From Paenibacillus sp. ACRRX (GTDB lineage Bacteria > Bacillota > Bacilli > Paenibacillales > Paenibacillaceae): DNA of 64,000 nucleotides. The DNA is taken from contig NZ_JAKRNK010000011.1 in assembly GCF_022346885.1 (NCBI RefSeq), positions 62,001-126,000 of the forward strand. The letters are read 5' to 3'. The notes beneath the pieces were generated by a model, which did no database searches, had not been told where the DNA came from, and saw only the letters and a program-made list of their open reading frames with translations. The translations under genes and the position numbers were made by a program. Shown here one piece after another: positions 26,126 through 34,964 of the stretch; position 1 is the first letter of the stretch, and every line of letters starts with the position of its first letter.

Positions 26126-27727
26126 TTAATTGTTAGTAAGAGATTGTTGATACTGAGACCAGAGCGTATTTACACCAATACCTGTGATCGATTGAATTTG
26201 ATTCTCTTTCCATACCAGAATTTCATTAGGCTGCAGGCCGTATGGAATCATACTTGTTGCATTTAATGCTCGAATGAAACCACGGTGCTTCGTATCCTCA
26301 ATCCAGCGAATGAAGTTTGCTGTTCCATTGCTGTGCCAAGTTCCACCAGCGCCGACACCATAGCGATTATGGTAACCTGCTGCATAACGTAAACTATCAG
26401 CCACAGCTTCCACATCAAAGTTGCTATATTGATAAGCATGACCCAATTCATGGTAAAGCATGCCTATAATTTCGTCGCGTACAGAATTGTTGGGATTAGA
26501 AGCAACGTTTGCAAGATGTTGTGAGCTGATGCCTAACGTCTTCAGTTCACTATCACCCGATATCCAGGCTGCTCCAGGAACGTTCTCAATTTTCACTAAG
26601 ATCTTCTTTACTCTAAGCGGCATATCTAACGGATTTTTGTAGAAGATTTCATTTACTTTACGAAGGATAGCTGTGATATCTTTCTCGGCGTTTGGCATAG
26701 CTTCTTCAAACAATGTGCTCCCTGAGAGGTTCTGAATTTCGATGATTGGGTTTTCGGTATGCCACATGTCATTGATGCGAGAAAATTCGACTTCACTCAA
26801 TTGCACAGTGTAACCGCTGTGATTTTGAATATTGTTGAGCTTATAATATCGGTAGGATGTCGTGTTGTTATTTAAGAGGTAATGTTTGCGTTGATGTCTA
26901 AGGTTGAAGTTCTCATTGCTTTTCGTATCTAAGGTTGTCCAGTTGACAGTGTCATTTGATCCCTGCAGCACCCAGCTTTTTGGATCACCATCGGCACTAT
27001 TGTTATTCGATTTGGCAGATGTGAGCGCGTAACCATCGATCGTTACTTGCTCGCCGAAGTCGAACTGCAACCATGCCTTATTGTTATAAGCTAGCCACTT
27101 GGTCGTGCTTGTCCCATCAACAAGGTTCGCTTTCGTATCGGATGGAGCATTTTCTTCGCTGGCTGTAACCGTAGGTTTAATCGTTCTTACCGTCTGCTGC
27201 TCATCACCGAACAGTTTAATTTCAGACAACTGCAGCAGTTGGCCATTTTCGTATTGATTAACAAATGAATCGAACTTTACAAATTTATAAGCTGTCGTAT
27301 TGGCAAATGAGTAGGTTTTTGTTTGGTGTCGAGAAGTAAAGGATTGATTCTGCTGTGTATCCAAATCCGTCCAGGTAATCCCGTCGTTAGATCCTTTTAG
27401 GATCCAGCTTTTTGGATCTCTTCCAGGCTCATCTTCTGCGGATGTAAAAGAGTAGGATTTAACGCTCTTTGCAGAGGGGAATTCATATTGCAGCCATGCT
27501 GGGGAATTAAATGTTAACCACTTTGAAAATATATACTGGTCGAATGCTTTATTCTTCCCTTGATCTGTTCCATTCTCTCCACTTGCTGATACCGTTCCGC
27601 CTACAGCCAAATTTATTGGAATAGTGGTAGTAGTGGCTTCGGCTGCCTCAGTTGTAGGAATAAATACATTGCTGTGGACACCTAATCCTATTGCGACAGC
27701 TAGGAGTGTAGCTCCCAATTTTTTCAT
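26126..27727 (-). CDS. secreted protein with two discoidin domains and a basic-secretory-protein (BSP) type metallopeptidase domain
   Basis: A 533-residue protein. A signal peptide (KKLGATLLAVAIGLGVHS) is followed by two F5/8 type C (discoidin) domains, residues about 40-180 and 185-325, each with WLxxNxxAWLQ and the tract PKSWxLxGSND. The C-terminal domain carries HELGHAYQY (His426, Glu427, His430) and then VADSLRYAAGY and FIRWIEDTKHRGFIRALNA, the signature of plant-and-bacterial BSP peptidases (PF04450). I start it at ATG 27727 after AGGGGAC; the longer frame to 27853 has no ribosome site. Discoidin domains usually bind glycans, so it probably acts on or near a polysaccharide matrix. Confidence 0.88.
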   Translation of the reverse strand: MKKLGATLLAVAIGLGVHSNVFIPTTEAAEATTTTIPINLAVGGTVSASGENGTDQGKNKAFDQYIFSKWLTFNSPAWLQYEFPSAKSVKSYSFTSAEDEPGRDPKSWILKGSNDGITWTDLDTQQNQSFTSRHQTKTYSFANTTAYKFVKFDSFVNQYENGQLLQLSEIKLFGDEQQTVRTIKPTVTASEENAPSDTKANLVDGTSTTKWLAYNNKAWLQFDFGEQVTIDGYALTSAKSNNNSADGDPKSWVLQGSNDTVNWTTLDTKSNENFNLRHQRKHYLLNNNTTSYRYYKLNNIQNHSGYTVQLSEVEFSRINDMWHTENPIIEIQNLSGSTLFEEAMPNAEKDITAILRKVNEIFYKNPLDMPLRVKKILVKIENVPGAAWISGDSELKTLGISSQHLANVASNPNNSVRDEIIGMLYHELGHAYQYSNFDVEAVADSLRYAAGYHNRYGVGAGGTWHSNGTANFIRWIEDTKHRGFIRALNATSMIPYGLQPNEILVWKENQIQSITGIGVNTLWSQYQQSLTNN

Positions 27728-27984
27728 GTTGTCCCCTCGTCTTTCCATTAAGTGTAGTGTTAATACCGATAATTGAGAGTAAGCTCTAAGCTCCTTTCTT
27801 AAAATAAATTTGATAATTATGTAAAAGGATAGCATGAATAACCGAGTAATCACAGCTATTTAAATGTGATTATTTTGTAAACAAATTGAACAGAATCAAA
27901 CACATGAAGCTAAGTTCTATATTATATGTAAATTGAAATATATGCTAAACCATTACGAATTGTATGCGTTTCTAAATGGTGAAA

Positions 27985-28017
27985 AAAAGACTCGAGAGCT
28001 TACGCTCCGAGTCTTTT
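27985..28017 (-). terminator. terminator for the minus-strand serine hydrolase
   Basis: On the minus strand AAGACTCGGAGC pairs with GCTCTCGAGTCTT (one mismatch) and continues into a run of T. Confidence 0.8.
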
Positions 28018-28072
28018 AAATGTTAAGAAGTTTGTTGCTTGGCCAATCTGATCAACAATTCAACTTGCGTGC

Positions 28073-30145
28073 TTATTTCAAGGTGAGCTTGATTTGAACG
28101 CCAATGTCGCCAGCAAATACAATGGAGCCTTTTGCCGGCAGTTCGATCACTGCTGTCTTGATTTCTCCTAGAGCGTATCTGACAGATGTTCCTTTCTCGT
28201 CAAATACGGCAACGGAGCTGTGTGTTGGCAAAGTGACGGTCAGCTTCTTGCTTGCAGCCGCTTCTGGAATGGAGAACCATCTAGCGTAGCCATTAGGTTG
28301 TATCGTAACAGTTGACTGTTTACCCAAGTATATCGGCTTGATGGCATCTTCAGATACAGCCAACATGCCTGCGGAATCCAAATACTCGATGCCATCCTTG
28401 GTAATAAAGTTGTACTCCATCGTATCCCGGCTGCCCATTCCTGGAATGTTTAGTTGATTGCTGGCCGAAACCGCACTTGTGATCATCTTATCATCCACAT
28501 ATCCTGGAAGTCCGGCAACCTTATTAATCTTCACCCCGTCGGTGAGCAGATAAAAGATCGAAGTGTATTTCTCACTTACAGGGTAATATTTCTTGCCTTC
28601 GCGTGCTTTCCAAGCAGCAGCTATTTCTGTGGAAATGTCATTAGCAGCAAGCTTCTCCATAGAAAAATGCGATAAGGCCACTTGCCCAAGGTTAGGAATT
28701 TCTTGATACATTTGCGACAATATATAGGTTCTTCCGTTTTCCTTTGTCACGAAGTTCACTTTTGTGTGACCATCTTCAGTGATAAAAGCTCCGTCAGCTG
28801 TGTATACGAATTTCTGATCAGGCAATTCCGGTGTCGTGACAGCGGAGAGAGTCATTTCCCCATTTTCTTTCATGGCCACTTTCATTACTTGACTGGTAGC
28901 CCCATAATAACCTGCATGTTTTAGTACGTCTGCTGGTATCGATGCCTTGACAGGTTTGCCAAAAGATTTGGCAGGCTGGAACTCTTTAATTGTACCTTTT
29001 TCCTTTAACGTCTGGAGCAGCATTTCGTTGGCCAATAATGTATTTATTGTGCTGGAACCACTTGAAGATAGTACGGCTGCTGCCATGTTGTGCTCAGGAA
29101 GAACCACAAGAGAAGCATGGTACAAAATCGTGTCGCCGCCTTTGTTAACGGCTTTAATGCCATAGTTGCTAAACGGGTAGAGCTTCACGCTGTCCCAGCC
29201 TAATCCATAGTTAATGATGCTGTCCTTATCATCGGGCCATAGTCCTTTTTTGTACTCTTCCTGCTGCATGGCCTTAGCTGATTGGTCAGATAAGATGCCC
29301 TTTCCTTGTCCGGTAAATAATTGAGAGAAGCGGGCGAGGTCCTCTGCAGTGGAATAAATTCCGCCAGTGCCAAGCACGTTAACTGATTCAACTGGCAATT
29401 GGCCTTTGTGAGCGGGATGATACAAGGCTGCAAACTTGGCAGCCTCCACCTTATCTATCGGTGTATTGGTATGTTTCATTCCAAGAGGGGATGTCACATG
29501 TTTGTGCAAATAAGTTGTGAAGTCTAGGCCGCTGACTTTTTCAACAAGAATTTCGGATAACGTAAATCCATCATTGCAGTACACGGAGTATGCGCCAGGA
29601 TCGGCTTTTAACGATTGTTCTTGCAAATTTTCTAAAAGTGTATCATGAGCATGAGTGTCATTGTCTCCTAATAAGAAGGCATTGGGAAATGTGGAGCCAC
29701 GCAGACCGGAGGAATGATTCAGCAGCATACGTGGTGTAATTTTTTTGTAACGCTCATCCTTCATTTTGAATTCTGGGAGGTATTGCACCAAGGGCTTGTC
29801 GAGATCTATTTTACCTTCTTCAACTAACTTCATAACGGCTACCGTGGCAAACATTTTGCTCGTTGAGCCTATGCCGTACATCGTTTCATTGGTCAACGGT
29901 ATTATCTTGCCCTCATCATTGAGACCTGTTTGACCGGATACCACAATATTGCCGTTATCAATGAGTGCGTACTGTACGCTTACCGTGCCCATTGCTTTCA
30001 CTAGCAACTCTGCTTTTTCAGCAGCTAGCTGTTGAATGCTTTGATAGTTCACTGTCGTAGCAGCAGATTCCGCCATGACTCCTGCGGGGAGCAGCATGGT
30101 GAATGTAAGTACGACTGCCAATATCCATGATAGTCTTCTTTTCAT
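28073..30145 (-). CDS. secreted serine hydrolase of the class C beta-lactamase/penicillin-binding fold, copy 3
   Basis: A 690-residue paralog of the two array proteins but on the opposite strand. The signal peptide runs to about GVMAES. S-x-x-K is Ser94-Lys97 in GIGSTSKM, Y-x-N is in VYCNDG, and NKGGDTILYHASL follows. The C-terminal extension is conserved and ends in GYARWFSIPEAAASKK and VAVFDEKG. ATG 30145 has AAAAGGAGG a few bases upstream on the minus strand. Its upstream region lacks the TTCATA repeat promoter of the array, so it may be regulated differently. It is more diverged than array copies 1 and 2 are from each other. Confidence 0.9.
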   Translation of the reverse strand: MKRRLSWILAVVLTFTMLLPAGVMAESAATTVNYQSIQQLAAEKAELLVKAMGTVSVQYALIDNGNIVVSGQTGLNDEGKIIPLTNETMYGIGSTSKMFATVAVMKLVEEGKIDLDKPLVQYLPEFKMKDERYKKITPRMLLNHSSGLRGSTFPNAFLLGDNDTHAHDTLLENLQEQSLKADPGAYSVYCNDGFTLSEILVEKVSGLDFTTYLHKHVTSPLGMKHTNTPIDKVEAAKFAALYHPAHKGQLPVESVNVLGTGGIYSTAEDLARFSQLFTGQGKGILSDQSAKAMQQEEYKKGLWPDDKDSIINYGLGWDSVKLYPFSNYGIKAVNKGGDTILYHASLVVLPEHNMAAAVLSSSGSSTINTLLANEMLLQTLKEKGTIKEFQPAKSFGKPVKASIPADVLKHAGYYGATSQVMKVAMKENGEMTLSAVTTPELPDQKFVYTADGAFITEDGHTKVNFVTKENGRTYILSQMYQEIPNLGQVALSHFSMEKLAANDISTEIAAAWKAREGKKYYPVSEKYTSIFYLLTDGVKINKVAGLPGYVDDKMITSAVSASNQLNIPGMGSRDTMEYNFITKDGIEYLDSAGMLAVSEDAIKPIYLGKQSTVTIQPNGYARWFSIPEAAASKKLTVTLPTHSSVAVFDEKGTSVRYALGEIKTAVIELPAKGSIVFAGDIGVQIKLTLK

Positions 30146-30407
30146 TTATATACCTCCTTTTGATAGATACATAAGTTAATACGAATGAGGTTTCTAATCA
30201 GTTCATTCATCACCCAAAATTGACCATTACAATAATGTAAGGTTGGACATTACAAGATTCGACAGTAATTGCCGAATATACATGATAGCACCCATTTAAA
30301 TCTATTAATTCAGCGGCAATTCTAGTTCAAACATCAAGTGCCCAAAACTTTACCGCCCACTTCTGCATCTTAAAGGGGAAGTTATTTATCATGAGGAGGA
30401 CCTGGGT
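30146..30407. other. divergent intergenic region with an inverted repeat
   Basis: This 262-bp region separates the minus-strand serine hydrolase from the plus-strand secreted protein and must hold both promoters. TTACA-ATAA-TGTAA at 30227-30240 is an inverted repeat, and CATTACAAG nearby (about 30248-30256) repeats half of it. It could be an operator. I found no match to the 11-bp-spaced promoters. Confidence 0.4.
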
Positions 30408-31421
30408 ATGAAAAATTTCAAGTGGATGCTTGCTGTATTAGTGATGGCTGGTATGTGCACGATATCTTCCCGTGAGGTTGCTGCTGCTAATGAAACACCC
30501 GTTAAGAAGCAAGAGCAGAAAAGGGTAGAGAAGAAAATGGCGGAGTTGAATCCGAAGCTGGCAGAGATGGCGAAGAAAAGCATACGTAAAATAGCAGGTA
30601 AAGAAATTGAATTAGAAAGTGTGGTCATCTTTGATAACACGATCTTTATTTATCCGAAGGCTGGCAGAGACAGAGGGCAAGTAGTCATAGATCAGAAGTC
30701 GGGTAAGCTCTCTAGCGTCTCTATTCATCTGACACCAGAAGAAGTAAAGCCCGAGATGAAACAGCAGCTGCTGAAGGGATTACAAGCTGTCAATTCACAG
30801 CAGAAATATACCATAGAACGTATATCACGAACGATCTCTTACATAGGAGACAGCTCGTTAAATGGTGTCATATTTACCTATGTGGAAGGCAGGAACTTTT
30901 CGGCAAGATTTCAAGATGAAAAGTTGGCAGAGGTAAATGTCACTTATGCGTTGTCATCAGTAAATCCGAAAGTTCTTCAACAAGCAGAGCGTACGATAAA
31001 AGACACAACTGGACGTACTATTAAAGTAGATAAAGTACAACGCATAAAGGGAGTGAAGAAGGACGTCTGGTTATTGGAGAGTCCTTACACATTACAAGGG
31101 TCGTTGTCGATTACAATAGGTGTCCAAACAGGTAAAGTCTGGTCTATCTTCAATTCATACAATCGAAGCTCAGGTGACGCGGAGGCAAATCAGAAATTTA
31201 AGTCTGCATTAAAGGAAAAAGAAGCAATCCAGTATGTGGAGGCATTTGCGCAGAAAGGGTTCGGAATGGATTTGAAAGGTTACACGGCTAAGCGAGATAC
31301 CAATATCCCTGGATTGTTTGTTTATACCAAAAGAGGAGCACCTACCTTATGGTCAATGGTAAATATAGATAAAAAGATAGTTTCTATGGATATTATAACG
31401 GAGGATGGAATTCAAAAATAA
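30408..31421 (+). CDS. secreted paralog of the C-terminal half of the DUF4179-type protein
   Basis: A 337-residue protein with a signal peptide (MLAVLVMAGMCTISSREVAAA). The mature part repeats a module starting with KKSIRKIAGKEIELESV and ending with FGMDLKGYTAKRD. The same order of segments occurs in the last 290 residues of the protein encoded at 32.0 kb (SRLIRKVAGRKIELYGV and FGIRLAGYQVRRD), so the two are homologous over this whole length. The modules resemble PepSY/YpeB-like folds, by inference only. ATG 30408 follows GAGGAGG. It sits 66 bp before the sigma factor gene and may be in the same transcript. Its biochemical role is unknown. Confidence 0.75.
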   Translation: MKNFKWMLAVLVMAGMCTISSREVAAANETPVKKQEQKRVEKKMAELNPKLAEMAKKSIRKIAGKEIELESVVIFDNTIFIYPKAGRDRGQVVIDQKSGKLSSVSIHLTPEEVKPEMKQQLLKGLQAVNSQQKYTIERISRTISYIGDSSLNGVIFTYVEGRNFSARFQDEKLAEVNVTYALSSVNPKVLQQAERTIKDTTGRTIKVDKVQRIKGVKKDVWLLESPYTLQGSLSITIGVQTGKVWSIFNSYNRSSGDAEANQKFKSALKEKEAIQYVEAFAQKGFGMDLKGYTAKRDTNIPGLFVYTKRGAPTLWSMVNIDKKIVSMDIITEDGIQK

Positions 31422-31487
31422 ATCTAAAGACCTAAAACTATTTGCGTCTTCCATGCATCATACGAGTGACTAAAGGGGGAGACACAG

Positions 31488-32018
31488 ATGGAACAGAAGA
31501 CGCTGATCACCCGTGCCATGAAGGGGGACCACGACTGCTTTGCGATTGCGGTGGAGCAGGTTCAGGATCGCTCCTATCGTATTGCATACAGTTACTTGCA
31601 TGACGAGGCAGCAAGTATGGATGCAGTGTGTGATGCGGTAGAGAAAGCGTTTATCCATATTGGCAAGCTGCGTGAGCCGGAGAAGTTTGCGACCTGGTTT
31701 ACACAGATCGTCATTAACCAATGCAAGATGCAGCTGCGCAAAAGGCAGCCTATTATATATACCGATGACGACGACAGTCTAGGTTTCGCGGAGGTTCCGC
31801 CGAGCGATGATCTCATGGATTTGCACGCCCTAATGGACCAACTGCCGCCGATGACACGTACTTTAATCCAATTAAAGTACGTACAAGGATACACGTTAGA
31901 TGAGATCGCGGAGATGACCGAACTGCCGCCTGGGACAGTAAGAACTAAAATTTACAAGGCTGTTAAGCAAATTAAGCTTTCGATGTGCCCGGAGGAAAAG
32001 GAGGCGTACTTACGATGA
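31488..32018 (+). CDS. ECF-like RNA polymerase sigma factor (sigma-70 family)
   Basis: A 176-residue sigma factor. Region 2 covers about residues 10-75, with DCFAIAVEQVQDRSYRIAYSYL and the FATWFTQIVINQCKMQLRK segment that usually follows it. Region 4 covers about 105-165, with MTRTLIQLKYVQGYTLDEIA and the recognition helix PPGTVRTKIYKAVKQI. ATG 31488 follows AAAGGGGGAG. It overlaps the next gene by four bases (ATGA), the typical arrangement for a sigma factor and its membrane anti-sigma factor. The DALAN-like region 2.2 differs somewhat from classical ECFs, as in SigV-type members of Paenibacillus. The target promoters are unknown. Confidence 0.88.
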   Translation: MEQKTLITRAMKGDHDCFAIAVEQVQDRSYRIAYSYLHDEAASMDAVCDAVEKAFIHIGKLREPEKFATWFTQIVINQCKMQLRKRQPIIYTDDDDSLGFAEVPPSDDLMDLHALMDQLPPMTRTLIQLKYVQGYTLDEIAEMTELPPGTVRTKIYKAVKQIKLSMCPEEKEAYLR

Positions 32019-34606
32019 GAGATGAAGAACTTGAACTTGAACTGGAGTTGGAACTGGAACTGGAACGATTCTTCAAGAGTCTCCCAGAGATCCCTGTGCC
32101 TGAACTTCTGACGCAACGAGTGATGCAGCGGATGGATACGGTCGTTCGTAAACGGCGGCGTGTAACTTGGGCCAAACGATCGCTGGGAACGGCAGCGGCA
32201 GGCGTATTATTATTTTCAGGTTCCGTTATGCTGGTACCGTCCTTCGCCGTATATGCCAAGCAAATTCCGGGGGTAGAGGCTGCCGTTAGATGGCTGCAAA
32301 GCGCGGGCGAGTATATGGGGGTTAACCATGCAAAACTGCACGGATATTATCCAGTAACACCGTATGTTACCACATGGGGTGAACGCGAGGTAAGTATCGA
32401 TCATTTATATCTGGAAGATGACTATATTCATTTGACAGTGATGATGAAGGGGAAGGACATTGAAGATGCATTCCGCAACAATCGAATTGTAAATGCTGAA
32501 GTGGAGTTTTCCGCCACGACACCAGAATTGTCCGAGCACAGTGTGGCCAGCAGCTCGGATTCTAGTATCGGATATCCTGTGGAGAGCCGAGAAGAGAGTC
32601 AGAAGCGGTATCAGAGACAGATGGAAGATATCTATGTTACGAAGATCGCCTATCACCTGGATCCCGCCTATGTGGAGGAGTTACGCTCCAGTAAGCAGCC
32701 TCGGTTTATAACGATAAAGTTGGAGAAAATAAAGCGTAATAAGGAATTTAAGATTACGCACAAGGAAAGCAAGGAAATTCAAGTTCCTTTGGGAGCGGAG
32801 AATTTTAAACCTGCAAGAATCGTCAAGTTGGATCAGGACTGGAATATAGCAGATAAAGCGTTTCAACAAGTATACTTGGACAATATCAGAATCTATCCGA
32901 CAAGGATGCTGTTGGATGTAGGTACCCGCATCGATGGTGGTGGTAGATTTGAATTAAATTCACCGAACAACTGGGAGGATATTCAAGACAATATCCAGCT
33001 TACTGACGAGACAGGAAAAGTGTACCCTATTTTATCCGCAGGAATTAATAGTAGCATGCTGAACGGTGTTACTCGTAGTACATGGGAGTTTATCCCATCT
33101 ATTTATTTTGACGGTAAACCAAAGAAGATGACGCTGCATGTGAAGAAAATATGGATGTCACAGTATAAGATCGCTGACCAATTTACAATCCGTATGGATG
33201 ATCAGTATCCGAAAAAAATTCACTATCGAGGTAAGGAAGTTGTAATAGCAGGTGTATCTTATTCAAATGGTTATTTGCGATTGCGTGTGGAACCAGATGA
33301 GAACGGCTACAATCCATTAGAATGCACGTTTCTTACGTATGAGCCCTATTACTTAAAGCTGCAGGAGCTTGATGGGGAGGAGAAATGGAAACAGCGAGGA
33401 CTGGAGATTTTCACACCTGAGACGGAAGCGATCCCAATGACGGGCAAACAGCTGGATGAGAAGTACACTGCTCTGAGTAGAGCAGGCGCCATTAGCTGGA
33501 GTCCTGAGTTCGGCTACTATTCGAAAAATTTTGATGTTTGGGAGCTATCAGGCAAGAAGATGCCTGTGTACGATATGATGATTATGGCTCCTGAGCAGCA
33601 GGAATATCGGATAACCGCACGTCGTTATCATGAGCCTGTCGTCGTTAATCAGAAGCTTAAGTTTACCGTTCCAGGAGTTGGCTCAGCAGATGACCGCGTA
33701 GGGACGGTGCTGCAACCCGCCTATATGAAGACGGTATCCGATCTAGGAGATGATATTGCTGATAAGGCGTCACGGTTAATACGCAAGGTTGCAGGTCGGA
33801 AAATAGAGCTGTATGGCGTTGAGGAGTATAAAGGCACATCCTATCATGATATTACGGTCTACAGCAAAGACAATAAAAGTTATGTGAAGCTGGACGAGAA
33901 GCAGGGAACGGCTGACGTCCATGTGGAAACGAGCTATCCAGATTTGGACCCGGCGAGCAAGCGGATTATTGAAGCGGAAACGGGTCTTAGTGAGCAAGAA
34001 CTGGCGCTGCAAGCGCAAAAGATTACGAGGAAAATGACGAAGGGCTCACAGGATGTCGTCACATTGCTGGAAAGCAAAGGAATGCGTATTGTTCAAATGA
34101 AAGGTGATCAAATTACCAGCCTTTATTATGAAGTGCCTGAGGATAAAGTGAACCAGAAAGCCGTGGAGGCTGCTGAGCGAGCGGTACACCATATGCTCGG
34201 TAAATACGTGAAGTTTGAGGTTGTCCGTCGTTCAATGGATAGGTATGATAATGGAATGAGAGATGTCTACAGGTTAGAGAATAAGGAGCGAAATGTTGAT
34301 GTCAGTGTGGACTACCGTACAGGGCAAATATTAGACATTTCACTGAGTGACCTGTATGAGACACAGACCGACGATACGGAGAAGATGTTCCACCAGTTTA
34401 CGGAGGATCAAGTCATAGAAGCAGCTTCTTCAGATGTGATGAAGGTATTCGGCATTCGTCTGGCTGGGTATCAAGTACGTCGGGATGAAGGAAGCAGCTA
34501 CTATACGTTCACGAAACCAGGCCATCCTACGATAGAAGGCTACATGAACAGACATCAAAAGTTCAGCGACTATTTCCTGAAGCCATTTAACGATACCCGT
34601 AATTAA
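32015..34606 (+). CDS. large DUF4179-type membrane protein, probable anti-sigma factor
   Basis: An 863-residue protein, translationally coupled to the sigma gene and preceded by AAGGAGG. Residues 1-50 are cytoplasmic: a Glu-Leu repeat (5-17), then LPEIPVPELLTQRVMQRM, where a sigma-binding element would sit. A single membrane span lies at about 57-78. Residues about 80-550 are extracellular and contain the DUF4179-like domain (QIPGVEAAVRWLQSAGEYMG). Residues about 570-863 are homologous to the separate secreted protein at 30.4 kb. Ordinary DUF4179 anti-sigma proteins are roughly 400-500 residues, so this is a long fusion. The anti-sigma role is inferred from position and topology. Confidence 0.8.
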   Translation: MRDEELELELELELELERFFKSLPEIPVPELLTQRVMQRMDTVVRKRRRVTWAKRSLGTAAAGVLLFSGSVMLVPSFAVYAKQIPGVEAAVRWLQSAGEYMGVNHAKLHGYYPVTPYVTTWGEREVSIDHLYLEDDYIHLTVMMKGKDIEDAFRNNRIVNAEVEFSATTPELSEHSVASSSDSSIGYPVESREESQKRYQRQMEDIYVTKIAYHLDPAYVEELRSSKQPRFITIKLEKIKRNKEFKITHKESKEIQVPLGAENFKPARIVKLDQDWNIADKAFQQVYLDNIRIYPTRMLLDVGTRIDGGGRFELNSPNNWEDIQDNIQLTDETGKVYPILSAGINSSMLNGVTRSTWEFIPSIYFDGKPKKMTLHVKKIWMSQYKIADQFTIRMDDQYPKKIHYRGKEVVIAGVSYSNGYLRLRVEPDENGYNPLECTFLTYEPYYLKLQELDGEEKWKQRGLEIFTPETEAIPMTGKQLDEKYTALSRAGAISWSPEFGYYSKNFDVWELSGKKMPVYDMMIMAPEQQEYRITARRYHEPVVVNQKLKFTVPGVGSADDRVGTVLQPAYMKTVSDLGDDIADKASRLIRKVAGRKIELYGVEEYKGTSYHDITVYSKDNKSYVKLDEKQGTADVHVETSYPDLDPASKRIIEAETGLSEQELALQAQKITRKMTKGSQDVVTLLESKGMRIVQMKGDQITSLYYEVPEDKVNQKAVEAAERAVHHMLGKYVKFEVVRRSMDRYDNGMRDVYRLENKERNVDVSVDYRTGQILDISLSDLYETQTDDTEKMFHQFTEDQVIEAASSDVMKVFGIRLAGYQVRRDEGSSYYTFTKPGHPTIEGYMNRHQKFSDYFLKPFNDTRN
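32027..32065 (+). repeat. in-frame hexanucleotide repeat encoding Glu-Leu
   Basis: Six and a half units of GAAYTK encode alternating Glu and Leu at residues 5-17 of the probable anti-sigma factor. Variants are GAACTT, GAACTG and GAGTTG. Because the unit is 6 bp, slippage would lengthen or shorten the acidic tract without a frameshift. Confidence 0.85.
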
Positions 34607-34650
34607 CACAAACAGATAACACAGAGCTAATCTGATATGCTTTTGACGAT

Positions 34651-34687
34651 AAACCAACTGGGCAGTTCATGTCTGGTTGGTTTTTTT
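34651..34687 (+). terminator. terminator after the sigma/anti-sigma operon
   Basis: AAACCAAC at 34651 pairs with GGTTGGTTT at 34675 and runs into seven T residues. Confidence 0.85.
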
Positions 34688-34964
34688 GATGCACATTTGT
34701 AAGGTAATAAACAGAATGATGAAAGGCAGGATACAGATTATCCCTTATGGCTGCTGCTTGATGGGTGAAGACTTGCAATTACATTGCAGTCAGCATGTTG
34801 TCAAATATAAAATGCCTAAGCAAATACGGACAGTAAATTCCTCGTTAAGCATGGTATTAGCAAGCAAAAATGATGGGCGGCATATGGTCGAATGTCCCGT
34901 TGCATGAATATCCGGTTACGCATAATCTGTTACGGTTATAGATCAGATGAGAGGATGAGTGCAT
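34688..34964. other. intergenic region without a convincing gene
   Basis: An open frame of about 70 codons starts at ATG 34689, but this ATG lies at the end of the terminator T run, has no ribosome site, and the product resembles nothing I know. AGAGGA at 34949-34954 serves the next gene. Nothing else is apparent. Confidence 0.5.

Noticed and set aside
27728..27853. Upstream extension of the discoidin/BSP protein
   Set aside because: It would place a second hydrophobic stretch before the signal peptide; ATG 27727 has its own AGGGGAC site.
30227..30240. Inverted repeat TTACA-ATAA-TGTAA as a BlaI/MecI operator
   Set aside because: The half-sites resemble TACA/TGTA but the spacing is 4 instead of 2 and no blaI-like gene is in the window; kept only as a generic inverted repeat.
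34677..34907. Open frame after the sigma operon
   Set aside because: It starts within the terminator stem/T run and has no ribosome site.
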